From Bradyrhizobium embrapense (GTDB lineage: Bacteria; Pseudomonadota; Alphaproteobacteria; Rhizobiales; Xanthobacteraceae): a stretch of 64,000 nt of DNA. Position 1 is the stretch's first letter. Each line of letters opens with the position of its first letter. The translations under genes and the position numbers were made by a program. This document shows, piece by piece, positions 36,606-45,216 of this stretch. The stretch is from positions 1,477,450-1,541,449 of the forward strand of contig NZ_LFIP02000001.1 of assembly GCF_001189235.2 (NCBI RefSeq). The letters are read 5' to 3'. The notes under the pieces were generated by a model. That model made no database searches and was not told where the DNA came from. It was given only the letters and a program-made list of their open reading frames with translations.

Positions 36606-37483
36606 CACAACGATCCGAACAGGCCGCGCGGGCGGACGAAGACGACGAGCAAATAAACGGCGTAGATGCCGACCGATTTCAGCGACGGCGGCAGGATCAT
36701 CGCGGTGGTCGCCTCCACGAGGCCGACGATGATGCCGCCGGCAAAGGCGCCGAACACGCTGCCGAAGCCGCCGAGCGCCACGGTGACGTAGGCGATCAGT
36801 GCAAACGACGCGCCGACGTCGGGATAGATGTAGAAGAAGATCGCCATGATGGCGCCGGCGAGACCGACCAGCGCTGCGCCGAGCCCCCAGCCGAGCGCGA
36901 ACACCCGGTTCTTGTCGATGCCGACGAGGGCCACCGCGCCGGCATCCTCGCGCGTCGCCTCCAGCGCACGGCCGAAATCGGTGCGATTGATGAAGAAGTA
37001 GAGCGCGACGAAGGCCGCGATCGACAGCATCGCGCCGATCAGCTGCGGCTCCGGCAGATAGATCCCGGCGATCGAGATCGTCTTGCCGCCGACCCAGGAA
37101 TTGGTGACGCTGCGATAGTCGGGCGTGAAGAAGAACTGGGCGAGGCCGCGCATCACGATCGCAAGGCCGAAGGTCGAGAAGATCTGCACCATGCCGGCAT
37201 TGGCCTTGGCGCGCATCGCGAAGCGGACCACCAGCAGGTAGACCACAGCGCCGAACACGAACAATGCCGCGGCGACCAACGGCGCCGCGAGCAAGGGATC
37301 GATCGCGAAGAACGCGAACAGGAAGAAGGTCGCGTACATCGCGATCATCAGGAACTCGCCATGCGCGAAGTTCACGACGTCCATCAATCCGAAGATCAAT
37401 GCGAGGCCTGCGGCGATCAGTCCGTAGAGCAGCCCCATCAGGAGCCCGCTCGCCAAACTCTGGATAATGGTCTCGGCTGTCAC
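36605..37483 (-). CDS. livH: Branched-chain amino-acid-type ABC permease LivH
   Basis: 292-residue permease. GLLMGLLYGLIAAGLALIFG, DVVNFAHGEFLMIAMY and EATREDAGAVALVGID are the conserved LivH segments. It starts with GTG after a GAGGGGGG tract. Thirty-one bases separate it from livK. Confidence 0.93.
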   Translation of the reverse strand: MTAETIIQSLASGLLMGLLYGLIAAGLALIFGLMDVVNFAHGEFLMIAMYATFFLFAFFAIDPLLAAPLVAAALFVFGAVVYLLVVRFAMRAKANAGMVQIFSTFGLAIVMRGLAQFFFTPDYRSVTNSWVGGKTISIAGIYLPEPQLIGAMLSIAAFVALYFFINRTDFGRALEATREDAGAVALVGIDKNRVFALGWGLGAALVGLAGAIMAIFFYIYPDVGASFALIAYVTVALGGFGSVFGAFAGGIIVGLVEATTAMILPPSLKSVGIYAVYLLVVFVRPRGLFGSL

Positions 37484-37514
37484 CGTCGTCTGCCCCCCTC
37501 TAGCGTCCGACCGA

Positions 37515-38762
37515 TCAGCTGTTCATCGGCCAGATCGCCTCGGAGACAGCGGCCTGTTCCGGGAAGATCGTCACGAAGTTCTTCGCGGTGTATTGCAGCA
37601 GCACCGGATCGGCGAAATTGTTCTGCCCCATCTCGTCGAACTTGACGCGACGCCACGGCATGATGGTCACGTCGCCCGGCATGTCGGTGGCGACCAGCGC
37701 CTCGCGGATCTTGTCGCCGTCGGTCGACTTGGCACGATTGACGGCATCAGCCATGATGATGAGGCCCATGAACTGGCGCGAGGTGTAGTCGTTGAAGTCC
37801 TTGCCGGACTTGGCGCGATACATTTCGTTGATCAGGCCGACCATCGGACGCTTCTGCGCGAGGTCGAGCGAGAAGCTGCCGCGCGAGATCACGCCCTCAA
37901 GCTTGTCGCCAACCGCGTCATAGGTCGCCTTCTCCGAGAAGCCGGCGTCCTGCGCCATGATGTTCTTCGGCTTGTAGCCGAGCTCGGCCATGGTCTTGAC
38001 CAGCAGGATTGCGTCGGTGGTGTAGCTCGACGGCATCAGCACGTCGGCATTGGCCGCCTTGAGCTGCTGCACCTCGGCGGTCAGCGACGGCGAGTTGGCA
38101 CGGTACTTGATGTCGGCCACGATCTTGTAGCCGCGCTCGGCGGCGAGCTTGGTCTGGGCGTTCGCCGAATCGGTGCCGAAGATGGTGTCCTCGTGGAACA
38201 GCGCCAGCGTTTCGATCTTCTGGCCCTTCTTCTTCAGCGCATCGAAGAAGTCGAACATCGCGGCCGAGAACATCTCGTCGTGCGGCGAGGCGCGGAAATA
38301 GTATTTCAGGCCGCGGCGATGCAGGCTCGGCGAGGAATTGTCGGCCGAGATGAACGGCACGCCGTAGCGCTCGCAGGTCTGGCTGACCGTGACGGCAACC
38401 GCGCTCTGATAGGTACCGACGACGGCGCAGACCTTCTCCTGGGTGATCAGCCGCTCGGTCTCGGCGCGGCCCTTCTGCGGATCGGCCTGATGGTCGGCGA
38501 ACACGAGCTTGACCTTGGCGCCGCCGAGGCCGGACAGGCCCTCGCCCTTGGCGAGCGGCAGCGCGAAATCATGGTTCTTGTTGATGATGTCGGCGGCGGT
38601 GTTGAAGGCATGCTGCGCGTCGACGCCGATCGCGGCGCTGGAGCCGGACAGCGGATAGATCACGCCGATTGCCACTTCGCTCGTTTGCGCGCGCGCGGCC
38701 ATCGGACCGAGCGCAGCGGCGGCGGTAGCACCCAGCAATACGTTACGGCGAGAGATCGTCAT
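37515..38762 (-). CDS. livK: ABC transporter substrate-binding protein (Liv type, Tat signal)
   Basis: 415-residue periplasmic binding protein (type I fold). The N-terminus MTISRRNVLLGATAAAALG is a twin-arginine signal, unusual but known for this family. Then IGVIYPLSGSSAAIG and VVGTYQSAVAVTVSQ ligand-site segments. AAGGGG precedes the ATG. The ligand may be an amino acid, urea, or an aromatic or dicarboxylic acid; the neighbouring DUF1445/hydrolase genes hint at an amino-acid derivative. Confidence 0.9.
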   Translation of the reverse strand: MTISRRNVLLGATAAAALGPMAARAQTSEVAIGVIYPLSGSSAAIGVDAQHAFNTAADIINKNHDFALPLAKGEGLSGLGGAKVKLVFADHQADPQKGRAETERLITQEKVCAVVGTYQSAVAVTVSQTCERYGVPFISADNSSPSLHRRGLKYYFRASPHDEMFSAAMFDFFDALKKKGQKIETLALFHEDTIFGTDSANAQTKLAAERGYKIVADIKYRANSPSLTAEVQQLKAANADVLMPSSYTTDAILLVKTMAELGYKPKNIMAQDAGFSEKATYDAVGDKLEGVISRGSFSLDLAQKRPMVGLINEMYRAKSGKDFNDYTSRQFMGLIIMADAVNRAKSTDGDKIREALVATDMPGDVTIMPWRRVKFDEMGQNNFADPVLLQYTAKNFVTIFPEQAAVSEAIWPMNS

Positions 38763-38849
38763 CGCAATTCCCCTTAGGTCAGCTTGTTATTATCGATGTG
38801 ACGCTTGTAGCGCGCAGTAAAGCCTCAATGAATTGCACGAATTGCCTAT

Positions 38850-39668
38850 TCAGAGCACAGCCAGCTGCTTGTTCCTGAGATCGGTCACCAGCATCAGGCC
38901 TGGCGAATGCGTGATCGCGAACGGCAGCTTCGCACTTGCGATCACCGATTGCGGCGTGACGCCACAGGCCCAGAACACCGGGATCTCGTCATCGGCCACC
39001 GGCACCGCATCGCCATAGTCGGGCCTGGCGATATCCTTGATGCCGATCGCATGCGGGTGACCGAGATGAACCGGGGCGCCGTGCACCGACGGGAAGCGCG
39101 AGGTGATCTGCACCGCGCGGATCGCATCCGCCGGCTTGAACGGGCGCATCGACACCACCATCGGTCCCGCGAACGGCCCCGACGGCTGGCAGGCGATGTT
39201 GGTCCGATACATCGGCACACGCAGGTTGCGTTCGATGTGACGGATCGGCAGCCCGTCCTCCAGCAGCGCTTCCTCGAACGAATAGGAGCAGCCGAGTACG
39301 AAGGTGACGAGATCGTCGCGCCAGTATTTGGTGATGTCGGTCGGCTCGTCGGCCACCTCGCCGTCGCGCCAGACCCGATAGCGCGGCACATCGGTGCGGA
39401 TGTCGAGGTCGAGGCCGAGCGCCGGGATGCGGGGATCGCCGACGTCAGACATGCCGATGATCGGGCACGGTTTCGGATTGAGCTGGCAGAAGCGGTGGAA
39501 GGCGCCGGCGAGCTTCTCCGGCAGGATCGCCAGGTTGCCCTGGACGAAACCGTTGGCGAGACCGGCCGTTGTGGCCGAGGCCATGCCGTTGCGGCAGGCG
39601 CGCCGCGCTTCGACGCTCGCCAGCACCGGTTCCCCCTGAGATCGCTGCACTGCCGCAAAAACAGTCAT
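38850..39668 (-). CDS. DUF1445 putative hydro-lyase (D-glutamate cyclase-related)
   Basis: 272-residue protein of the DUF1445/YcsI family. Conserved segments: [60 protein letters not shown] and [10 protein letters not shown]. The mammalian relative cyclises D-glutamate to 5-oxo-D-proline; in Bacillus the family sits with the 5-oxoprolinase genes, which are absent here. The ATG at 39668 removes a poorly conserved 15-residue extension. Divergent from a LysR gene across a clear operator. Confidence 0.85.
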   Translation of the reverse strand: MTVFAAVQRSQGEPVLASVEARRACRNGMASATTAGLANGFVQGNLAILPEKLAGAFHRFCQLNPKPCPIIGMSDVGDPRIPALGLDLDIRTDVPRYRVWRDGEVADEPTDITKYWRDDLVTFVLGCSYSFEEALLEDGLPIRHIERNLRVPMYRTNIACQPSGPFAGPMVVSMRPFKPADAIRAVQITSRFPSVHGAPVHLGHPHAIGIKDIARPDYGDAVPVADDEIPVFWACGVTPQSVIASAKLPFAITHSPGLMLVTDLRNKQLAVL

Positions 39669-39749
39669 GGGATTCTCCTGCCCATAATCTCGACAAGGAC
39701 AAACCAACACCAAGCGTGATATAATGTCTAATCGTCCTTTCTAATCAAA

Positions 39750-39772
39750 ATCGATAAATATAATTTATCGAT
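39750..39772. promoter_or_regulatory. LysR operator candidate
   Basis: A 23-bp palindrome with perfect 10-bp arms ATCGATAAAT (39750-39759) and ATTTATCGAT (39763-39772) around ATA. It lies 16 bases before the LysR start and 81 before the divergent DUF1445 start, in an AT-rich tract unlike its surroundings. It contains T-N11-A half-sites, the LysR-family consensus. Its position at the regulator's own start suggests autorepression. Confidence 0.7.
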
Positions 39773-39788
39773 CGGGGATACGCTTCCA

Positions 39789-40721
39789 ATGACGGACTTC
39801 CGCTCGATCGAAACCTTCCTCTGGGTCGTCAAGCTCGGCAGCTTCCGCGGCGCCGCCCAGCGGCTCAACACCACCCAGCCGGCAATCTCGCAGCGCATCG
39901 CCCAGCTCGAGCGCGAGATGGGCGTCAAGCTGCTGAACCGGGATCACCGGGTGGCCTCGCCGACGCCGAGCGGAAGGCTGATGATGACCTACGCCGAGAA
40001 GCTGATCGGGCTGCGCTCGGAGATGATGGCGGAGGTCGGCGACCGTTCGGCGATGCGCGGCGCGCTGCGGCTCGGTGTCGCGGAGACCATCGTGCACACC
40101 TGGCTGCCGCGGCTGGTCAAGAGCGTCAACGAGATCTACCCGAACCTGTCGCTGGAGATCGAGGTCGACATCACGCCGAACCTGACCCCGCGGCTGCTGG
40201 CGCAGGAGATCGAGCTCGCCTTCGTGCTCGGGCCGGTCTCGGCGTCCGGCGCGCACAATCATGTGCTGTGCGATTATCCGATCGGCTTCCTGGCGAGCCC
40301 GTCGCTCGGTCTCGGCCCCGGCCCGGTGGCGCGGCGGGACCTGGCGCGGTTTCCGATCATCACATTTCCGCGCAAGACCCAGCCTTACGAGACCGTGCGC
40401 GCGCTGTTCAATGCCCCCGATCTGCCGCCGATCCGGCTGCACGCCTCGACCTCGCTCGCGACCGTGATTCACATGGCCAACGAAGGCCTTGGCATTGCGG
40501 TGATTCCGTCGGCGATCGTCGAGAACGAGCTTGCCGACGGCCGCCTGCAACTGCTCGATACCGACCTCAAGCTGCCGCCGCTCACCTTCACCGCGAACTG
40601 GCTCGCCTCCCCCGATGCGGTCGCCATCGAGCGTGTCGCCCATCTCGCCCGGCAGATCGCACAGACGAGCGTGGCGGTTGACGACGCGAGAGCGGCGCGT
40701 CATGAAAAAACGGTCGCGTAA
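39789..40721 (+). CDS. LysR-family transcriptional regulator
   Basis: 310-residue LTTR. Winged-helix domain in the first 60 residues (FLWVVKLGSFRGAAQRLN, TTQPAISQRIAQLEREMG), linker helix, then a periplasmic-binding-like effector domain with GALRLGVAETIVHTWLP. It probably controls the divergent DUF1445 gene and the downstream hydrolase and dehydrogenase genes, which follow in the same direction at short spacing. Effector unknown. Confidence 0.92.
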   Translation: MTDFRSIETFLWVVKLGSFRGAAQRLNTTQPAISQRIAQLEREMGVKLLNRDHRVASPTPSGRLMMTYAEKLIGLRSEMMAEVGDRSAMRGALRLGVAETIVHTWLPRLVKSVNEIYPNLSLEIEVDITPNLTPRLLAQEIELAFVLGPVSASGAHNHVLCDYPIGFLASPSLGLGPGPVARRDLARFPIITFPRKTQPYETVRALFNAPDLPPIRLHASTSLATVIHMANEGLGIAVIPSAIVENELADGRLQLLDTDLKLPPLTFTANWLASPDAVAIERVAHLARQIAQTSVAVDDARAARHEKTVA

Positions 40722-40735
40722 AGGGAAGAGCCGCA

Positions 40736-41986
40736 ATGAGCCGAGCCGCCACCAACCTGCAGATCGATTCCGCCCGCCTCTGGGGCACCATCCACGAAAC
40801 CGCGCAGTTTGGTGCAACGCCAAAGGGCGGCGTGCGGCGGCTGACCCTCAGCGCCGAGGACAAGCAGGTCCGCGACTGGTTCCGCAAAGCGTGCGAGGAC
40901 GCCGGCCTCGACGTGCAGGTCGATGCGCTCGGCTCGATGTTCGGCTTGCGGAAAGGACGGGACATGTCGAAGCCGCCGATCGGCGTCGGCTCGCATCTCG
41001 ACACCCAGCCGACCGGCGGCAAGTATGACGGCATCCTCGGCACGCTGGCCGGGCTCGAACTGGTGCGCACGCTCAACGATGCAGGGATCGAGACCGAGCT
41101 GCCGATCTGCATCTGCAACTGGACCAACGAAGAAGGCTCGCGCTTCGCGCCGGCGATGATGGCGTCGGCCGCCTATGTCGGCGATTTCACCACCGACGAC
41201 ATTCTGTCGCGCAAGGACGCCGAAGGCGTCACGGTGGCGCAGGCGCTGGACTCGATCGGCTATCGCGGCGATGCCCCGGTCGGCCGGCAAAAGTTCACTA
41301 GCTTCGTCGAGTTGCATATCGAGCAGGGCCCGATCCTGGAAGCCGAGGGCAAGACCATCGGCGTGGTCGATTCCGGCCAGGGCGTGCTGTGGTACGACGG
41401 CAAGATCACCGGCTTCGAGAGCCATGCCGGCTCGACCCCGATGCCGCTGCGCCGCGACGCGCTGGCGACGCTGTCGGAGATCGTGCTGGCGATGGAGAGC
41501 ATCGCCAAAAAGCATGGCCCGAAGGCGGTCGGCACCATCGGCGAGGCGGTGATCGCCTCGCCCTCACGCAACGTCATCCCCGGCGAGATCGCCTTCACGG
41601 TGGATTGCCGCAGCGCCGATGCCGCGATCATGGACGCGCTGGATCGCGACCTGCGCGCCGCGGTCGCCGAGATCGCAGCAAGGCGCAAGGTCGAGGTGCA
41701 GCTTGATCAGGTCTGGCGCAAGGCGCCGACGCATTTCGATCCGAAGCTGGTCGACGCCGTGGAGAACGCGGCAACGCAGCTCGGCTATTCGCACCGCCGC
41801 ATCACCTCCGGCGCCGGCCACGACGCCTGCAACCTCAACACGGTGATGCCGGCGGCGATGGTGTTCGTGCCCTGCAAGGACGGCATCAGCCACAACGAGC
41901 TGGAAGACGCCACGCAGGCCGATTGCGCCGCCGGCGCCAACGTCCTGATGCATACGGTGCTGGCGCTCGCCGGCGTCGCATCCTGA
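40736..41986 (+). CDS. M20-family amidohydrolase (N-carbamoyl-L-amino-acid / allantoate amidohydrolase type)
   Basis: 416-residue zinc or manganese hydrolase. Metal ligands appear in VGSHLDTQPTGGKYDG (His, Asp), NWTNEEGSRFAPAM (Glu-Glu), ELHIEQGPILE (His) and AGHDACNL (His). SHAGSTPMPLRRDAL is the dimerisation/substrate-binding His. It cleaves the carbamoyl or ureido group of N-carbamoyl amino acids, allantoate or beta-ureidopropionate; which one cannot be told from sequence. Fourteen bases after lysR with a GGGAAG site, so cotranscription is likely. Confidence 0.9.
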   Translation: MSRAATNLQIDSARLWGTIHETAQFGATPKGGVRRLTLSAEDKQVRDWFRKACEDAGLDVQVDALGSMFGLRKGRDMSKPPIGVGSHLDTQPTGGKYDGILGTLAGLELVRTLNDAGIETELPICICNWTNEEGSRFAPAMMASAAYVGDFTTDDILSRKDAEGVTVAQALDSIGYRGDAPVGRQKFTSFVELHIEQGPILEAEGKTIGVVDSGQGVLWYDGKITGFESHAGSTPMPLRRDALATLSEIVLAMESIAKKHGPKAVGTIGEAVIASPSRNVIPGEIAFTVDCRSADAAIMDALDRDLRAAVAEIAARRKVEVQLDQVWRKAPTHFDPKLVDAVENAATQLGYSHRRITSGAGHDACNLNTVMPAAMVFVPCKDGISHNELEDATQADCAAGANVLMHTVLALAGVAS

Positions 41987-42017
41987 TCATCAACTCTCCC
42001 CTTCGATGGAGGCTTTC

Positions 42018-42929
42018 GTGCGCGCAGTGTTTGTCGACGCCAATGAATCGCTCGCTGTCATCACGGAGCGATTGGAAAAGCCCGGCGATCCCAAGATGCG
42101 GATCAACCGCAACCCGGACATCAAGTCCGAGGACTACCCGGCGGTGCTCGACGGCGCCGAGATCGCGGTGGTCGATCACACCGCGCTGCCCACCGACGTG
42201 GCAAAGAAGTGCGCCGGCCTCAAGCACGTCGTGTTCCTCGGCACCGGCGCGCGCAGCTACATGAACCCGGAAGAGCTCGCTGAGCTCGGCATCTCCGTGC
42301 ATCTGATCAAGGGCTATGGTGACACCGCGGTCGCGGAGTCCGCGATCGCGCTGATGTGGTCGTCGGCTCGGGTGATCGCGCAGATGGACCGCGAGATGCG
42401 CGCCGGCAACTGGCTGCGCGAGGACGGCATGCAGCTGACCGGCAAGACGCTCGGCCTGGTCGGCTTCGGCGGCATCGCCGCCGAGGTCGCGCGCATCGCG
42501 CTCGGCAGCGGCATGAAGGTGATCGCCTGGAACCGGTCGCCCAAGAGCCATCCGGGCGTCGAATTCACCGAACTCGACACCGTGCTGGCGAACAGCGACG
42601 TGGTCTCGATCCATCTGCTCTTGAACGACGAGACCCGCGGCCTGATCACGCGCGACAAGATCGCGAAGATGAAGCAGGGCGTGGTGCTGATCAACACCGC
42701 GCGCGGCGCGATCGTCGACGAGCAGGCGATGATCGATGCGCTCAACTCGGGCCACATCCGCCACGCCGGGCTCGACGTCTACAACATCGAACCGCTGCCG
42801 AAGGATCATCCGCTGACGAGGATCCCGAACGTGACGCTGTCGGCGCATTCGGCGTTCCGCACGCCGGAAGCGAGCGAGAACCTGATCCACGCGGCATGGG
42901 AGCATTGCCGGCGGATCGTGAAGGGGTAG
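42018..42929 (+). CDS. D-2-hydroxyacid dehydrogenase family protein
   Basis: 303-residue NAD-dependent dehydrogenase of the D-isomer 2-hydroxyacid family. NAD site LGLVGFGGIAAEVARIALG, substrate/catalytic residues in LINTARGAIVDEQAMIDAL (Arg), VYNIEPLPKDHPL (Glu) and SAHSAFRT (His). GTG at 42018 is chosen because GGAGG lies exactly five bases before it; the ATG at 42006 overlaps that ribosome site. Downstream of the M20 hydrolase by 31 bases, likely same transcript. Confidence 0.88.
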   Translation: MRAVFVDANESLAVITERLEKPGDPKMRINRNPDIKSEDYPAVLDGAEIAVVDHTALPTDVAKKCAGLKHVVFLGTGARSYMNPEELAELGISVHLIKGYGDTAVAESAIALMWSSARVIAQMDREMRAGNWLREDGMQLTGKTLGLVGFGGIAAEVARIALGSGMKVIAWNRSPKSHPGVEFTELDTVLANSDVVSIHLLLNDETRGLITRDKIAKMKQGVVLINTARGAIVDEQAMIDALNSGHIRHAGLDVYNIEPLPKDHPLTRIPNVTLSAHSAFRTPEASENLIHAAWEHCRRIVKG

Positions 42930-42942
42930 GATCGGCCTTCTT

Positions 42943-43073
42943 CCCTTCTCCCCTTGTGGGAGAAGGTGGCGCGGACGCAGTCCGCGACGGATGAGGGGTT
43001 TGTATCCGCGGAAAGATACCCCTCACCCCGCTTCGCTGCGCGAAGCGACCCTCTCCCACAAGGGGAGAGGGTG
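42943..43073. repeat. Nested CCCTTCTCCCC/GGGGAGAGGG palindromic repeat
   Basis: Left part CCTTCTCCCCTTGTGGGAGAAGG and right part CCCTCTCCCACAAGGGGAGAGGG each form hairpins and also pair with one another. Inner words GGACGCAGTCC and ATCCGCGGAAAGATA add further stems. It fills the gap between converging dehydrogenase genes. It is related in composition to 18131, 23431 and 55196. Confidence 0.75.
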
Positions 43074-43081
43074 ACATCAGC

Positions 43082-44158
43082 CTAATCCACCATCTCCGCG
43101 ACGGCCTTGCCGCACGCCGTGGTATCGGCGTTGCCGCCGAGGTCGCGGGTGCGCAGCGTTCGTTCGCCGAGCGTGCGCTCGATCGCGCCGACGATGGCGC
43201 TAGCGGCCTGCTTCTCGCCGAGATGCTCCAGCATCATCGCGCCGGACCAGATCATGCCGATCGGATTGGCAATGCCCTGCCCGGCGATGTCGGGCGCCGA
43301 GCCGTGCACCGGCTCGAACACCGAGGGAAAATTGCCTTCCGGATTGATGTTGCCCGACGGCGCGATGCCGATGGTGCCCGTGCAGGCCGGGCCGAGGTCG
43401 GAGAGAATGTCCCCGAACAGGTTGGAGCCGACCACGACGTCGAACCAGTCCGGATGCAGCACGAAGTTCGCGGTGAGGATGTCGATGTGGTACTTGTCCC
43501 ACTTCACGCCCGGATACTTCCTGGCCATCGCCTCGACGCGCTCGTCCCAATAGGGCATCGTGATGGAGATGCCGTTCGACTTGGTCGCCGACGTCAGATG
43601 TTTCTTCGGCCGCGACTGCGCCAGATCGAACGCGAATTTCAGGATGCGGTCGACGCCAATGCGGGTCATCACCGTCTGCTGGGTGACGAATTCGCGGTCG
43701 GTGTCCGGGAACATGCGGCCGCCGACCGAGGAGTATTCGCCCTCGGTGTTCTCGCGCACCACCCAGAAATCGATGTCGCCGGGCTTGCGGTTCGCCAGCG
43801 GCGACGGCACGCCGGGCATCAGCCGCACCGGACGCAAATTGACGTACTGGTCGAATTCGCGGCGGAACTTGATCAGCGAGCCCCACAGCGAGATGTGATC
43901 CGGGATCTTGGCCGGCCAGCCGACCGCGCCGAAATAGATCGCATCATGCTTGCCGATCTGGTCCTTCCAGTCGGCCGGCATCATCTCGCCGTGCTTCTCG
44001 TAATAGTCGTAGGAGGCGAAGTCGAAATGATCGAACTTGACGTCGACGCCATGCTTCTTCGCCGCCGCCTCGATGACGCGCAGGCCCTCCGGCATCACCT
44101 CCTTGCCGATGCCGTCACCGGGAATGACCGCAATCCGATACTGCTTCTTACTGCTCAT
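43082..44158 (-). CDS. ttuC: Tartrate / D-malate-type decarboxylating dehydrogenase
   Basis: 358-residue member of the isocitrate/isopropylmalate dehydrogenase family. IAVIPGDGIGKEVMPEGLRV, AVGWPAKIPDHISLWGSLI, REFDQYVNLRPVRLMPGV and SNLFGDILSDLGPACTG; the WGSLIKFRREFDQY segment points to the tartrate/D-malate group rather than isopropylmalate. It oxidises and decarboxylates tartrate or D-malate with NAD+ and Mn. ATG 44158 is used; an upstream ATG-like extension of 11 residues is poorly conserved. Substrate assignment is by subfamily. Confidence 0.85.
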   Translation of the reverse strand: MSSKKQYRIAVIPGDGIGKEVMPEGLRVIEAAAKKHGVDVKFDHFDFASYDYYEKHGEMMPADWKDQIGKHDAIYFGAVGWPAKIPDHISLWGSLIKFRREFDQYVNLRPVRLMPGVPSPLANRKPGDIDFWVVRENTEGEYSSVGGRMFPDTDREFVTQQTVMTRIGVDRILKFAFDLAQSRPKKHLTSATKSNGISITMPYWDERVEAMARKYPGVKWDKYHIDILTANFVLHPDWFDVVVGSNLFGDILSDLGPACTGTIGIAPSGNINPEGNFPSVFEPVHGSAPDIAGQGIANPIGMIWSGAMMLEHLGEKQAASAIVGAIERTLGERTLRTRDLGGNADTTACGKAVAEMVD

Positions 44159-44326
44159 CGAGAACACCCTTGTGATTTGCTCGGCCGGCAATGCCGCCTA
44201 TGCTGATGGTCCTGCAATGGACCAAACTTCGCGCGAGCGCAACGCTGCAGTGCAGTGTTGACCGCGGCGCGACCCTGCCCCACCAATTTCGCCGACATTC
44301 GCTCCTCATACCGAACGAGACATCCC

Positions 44327-45103
44327 ATGGATCTGCATCTGCGCGGCAAACGTGTCCTGATCACCGGCGCCTCCAAGGGCATTGGCGCGGCCGCCGCCGA
44401 AGCCTTTGCCGAGGAAGGCGCCAATCTGCTGCTCGCCGCTCGCAACGGCGAGCAATTGAAGGCGCTGGCCGAGCGGCTGCGCTCGGCACACCAGATCGAT
44501 GCGGCGATCAGCGTCGTCGACCTGCGCAAATCGGAAGATCTGGCGCGATTGGCAAGAGAGGCTGCCGATATCGACATCCTCGTCAACAACGCCGGCGACA
44601 TCCCGGGCGGCTCGATCGACAAGATCGACGAGGCGACCTGGCGGCATGCCTGGGAGCTCAAGGTGTTCGGCTATGTCAATCTGACGCGCGCGATCTATGC
44701 CCAGATGAAGGCGCGCGGCGGTGGCGTGATCGTCAACGACATCGGCGCGGCCGGCGAGAAGTTCGACGCCAATTACATCTGCGGCAGCGCCGGCAATGCG
44801 GCGCTGATGTCGTTCACCCGCGCGCTCGGCGGCAAGAGCCTCGCCGACAACATCCGCGTCGTCGGCATCAACCCCGGCCCTGTCGGCACCGACCGCCACG
44901 TCACGCTGCTCAAGACCCGCGCCAAGAACCAGTTCGGTGACGAGAGCCGCTACAAGGAATTCCAGAAGGGCCTGCCGCTCGGCCGCCCCGCGCATGCGCG
45001 CGAGATCGGCGACCTGATGGCGTTCCTGGCCTCCGATCGCGCGGGCTATACGTCGGGCGTGATCTACACGGTGGACGGCGGCCTGACGTCGGGGTGGGGT
45101 TAG
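44327..45103 (+). CDS. Atypical SDR lacking the Ser-Tyr-Lys triad
   Basis: 258 residues with an intact cofactor motif (ITGASKGIGAAAAEAF, 12-27) and NNAG (87-90). Aligning KAAL of classical SDRs with NAAL here places Gly153 at the Tyr position and Asn157 at the Lys position; the usual Ser strand reads NDIGAAG. So none of the three catalytic residues is present, although Tyr150 is nearby. It may be a non-redox binding protein or use other residues. Start at ATG 44327; the open extension upstream is not conserved-looking. It converges on the alpha/beta hydrolase gene. Confidence 0.82.
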   Translation: MDLHLRGKRVLITGASKGIGAAAAEAFAEEGANLLLAARNGEQLKALAERLRSAHQIDAAISVVDLRKSEDLARLAREAADIDILVNNAGDIPGGSIDKIDEATWRHAWELKVFGYVNLTRAIYAQMKARGGGVIVNDIGAAGEKFDANYICGSAGNAALMSFTRALGGKSLADNIRVVGINPGPVGTDRHVTLLKTRAKNQFGDESRYKEFQKGLPLGRPAHAREIGDLMAFLASDRAGYTSGVIYTVDGGLTSGWG

Positions 45104-45114
45104 GCGCGCTCTCC

Positions 45115-45213
45115 GTCATTGCGAGCGAAGCGAAGCAATCCATGCAGAAGCAATCCATGCATCGGCATATGCGGCGCGATAGATTGCTTCGTCGCTTCGC
45201 TCCTCGCAATGAC
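45115..45213. repeat. GTCATTGCGAG-family palindromic repeat, copy 4
   Basis: Starts GTCATTGCGAGCGAAGCGAA and ends CTTCGCTCCTCGCAATGAC. The inner box AAGCAATCCATGC is duplicated in tandem (AGAAGCAATCCATGC), a copy-specific expansion. It lies between converging genes. Confidence 0.88.
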
Positions 45214-45216
45214 GTG

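Noticed and set aside
42943..43073. Possible structured ncRNA or riboswitch in the hairpin-rich gap
   Set aside because: The gap is between converging genes, so it leads no mRNA; the stems are explained by the dispersed palindromic repeat family.
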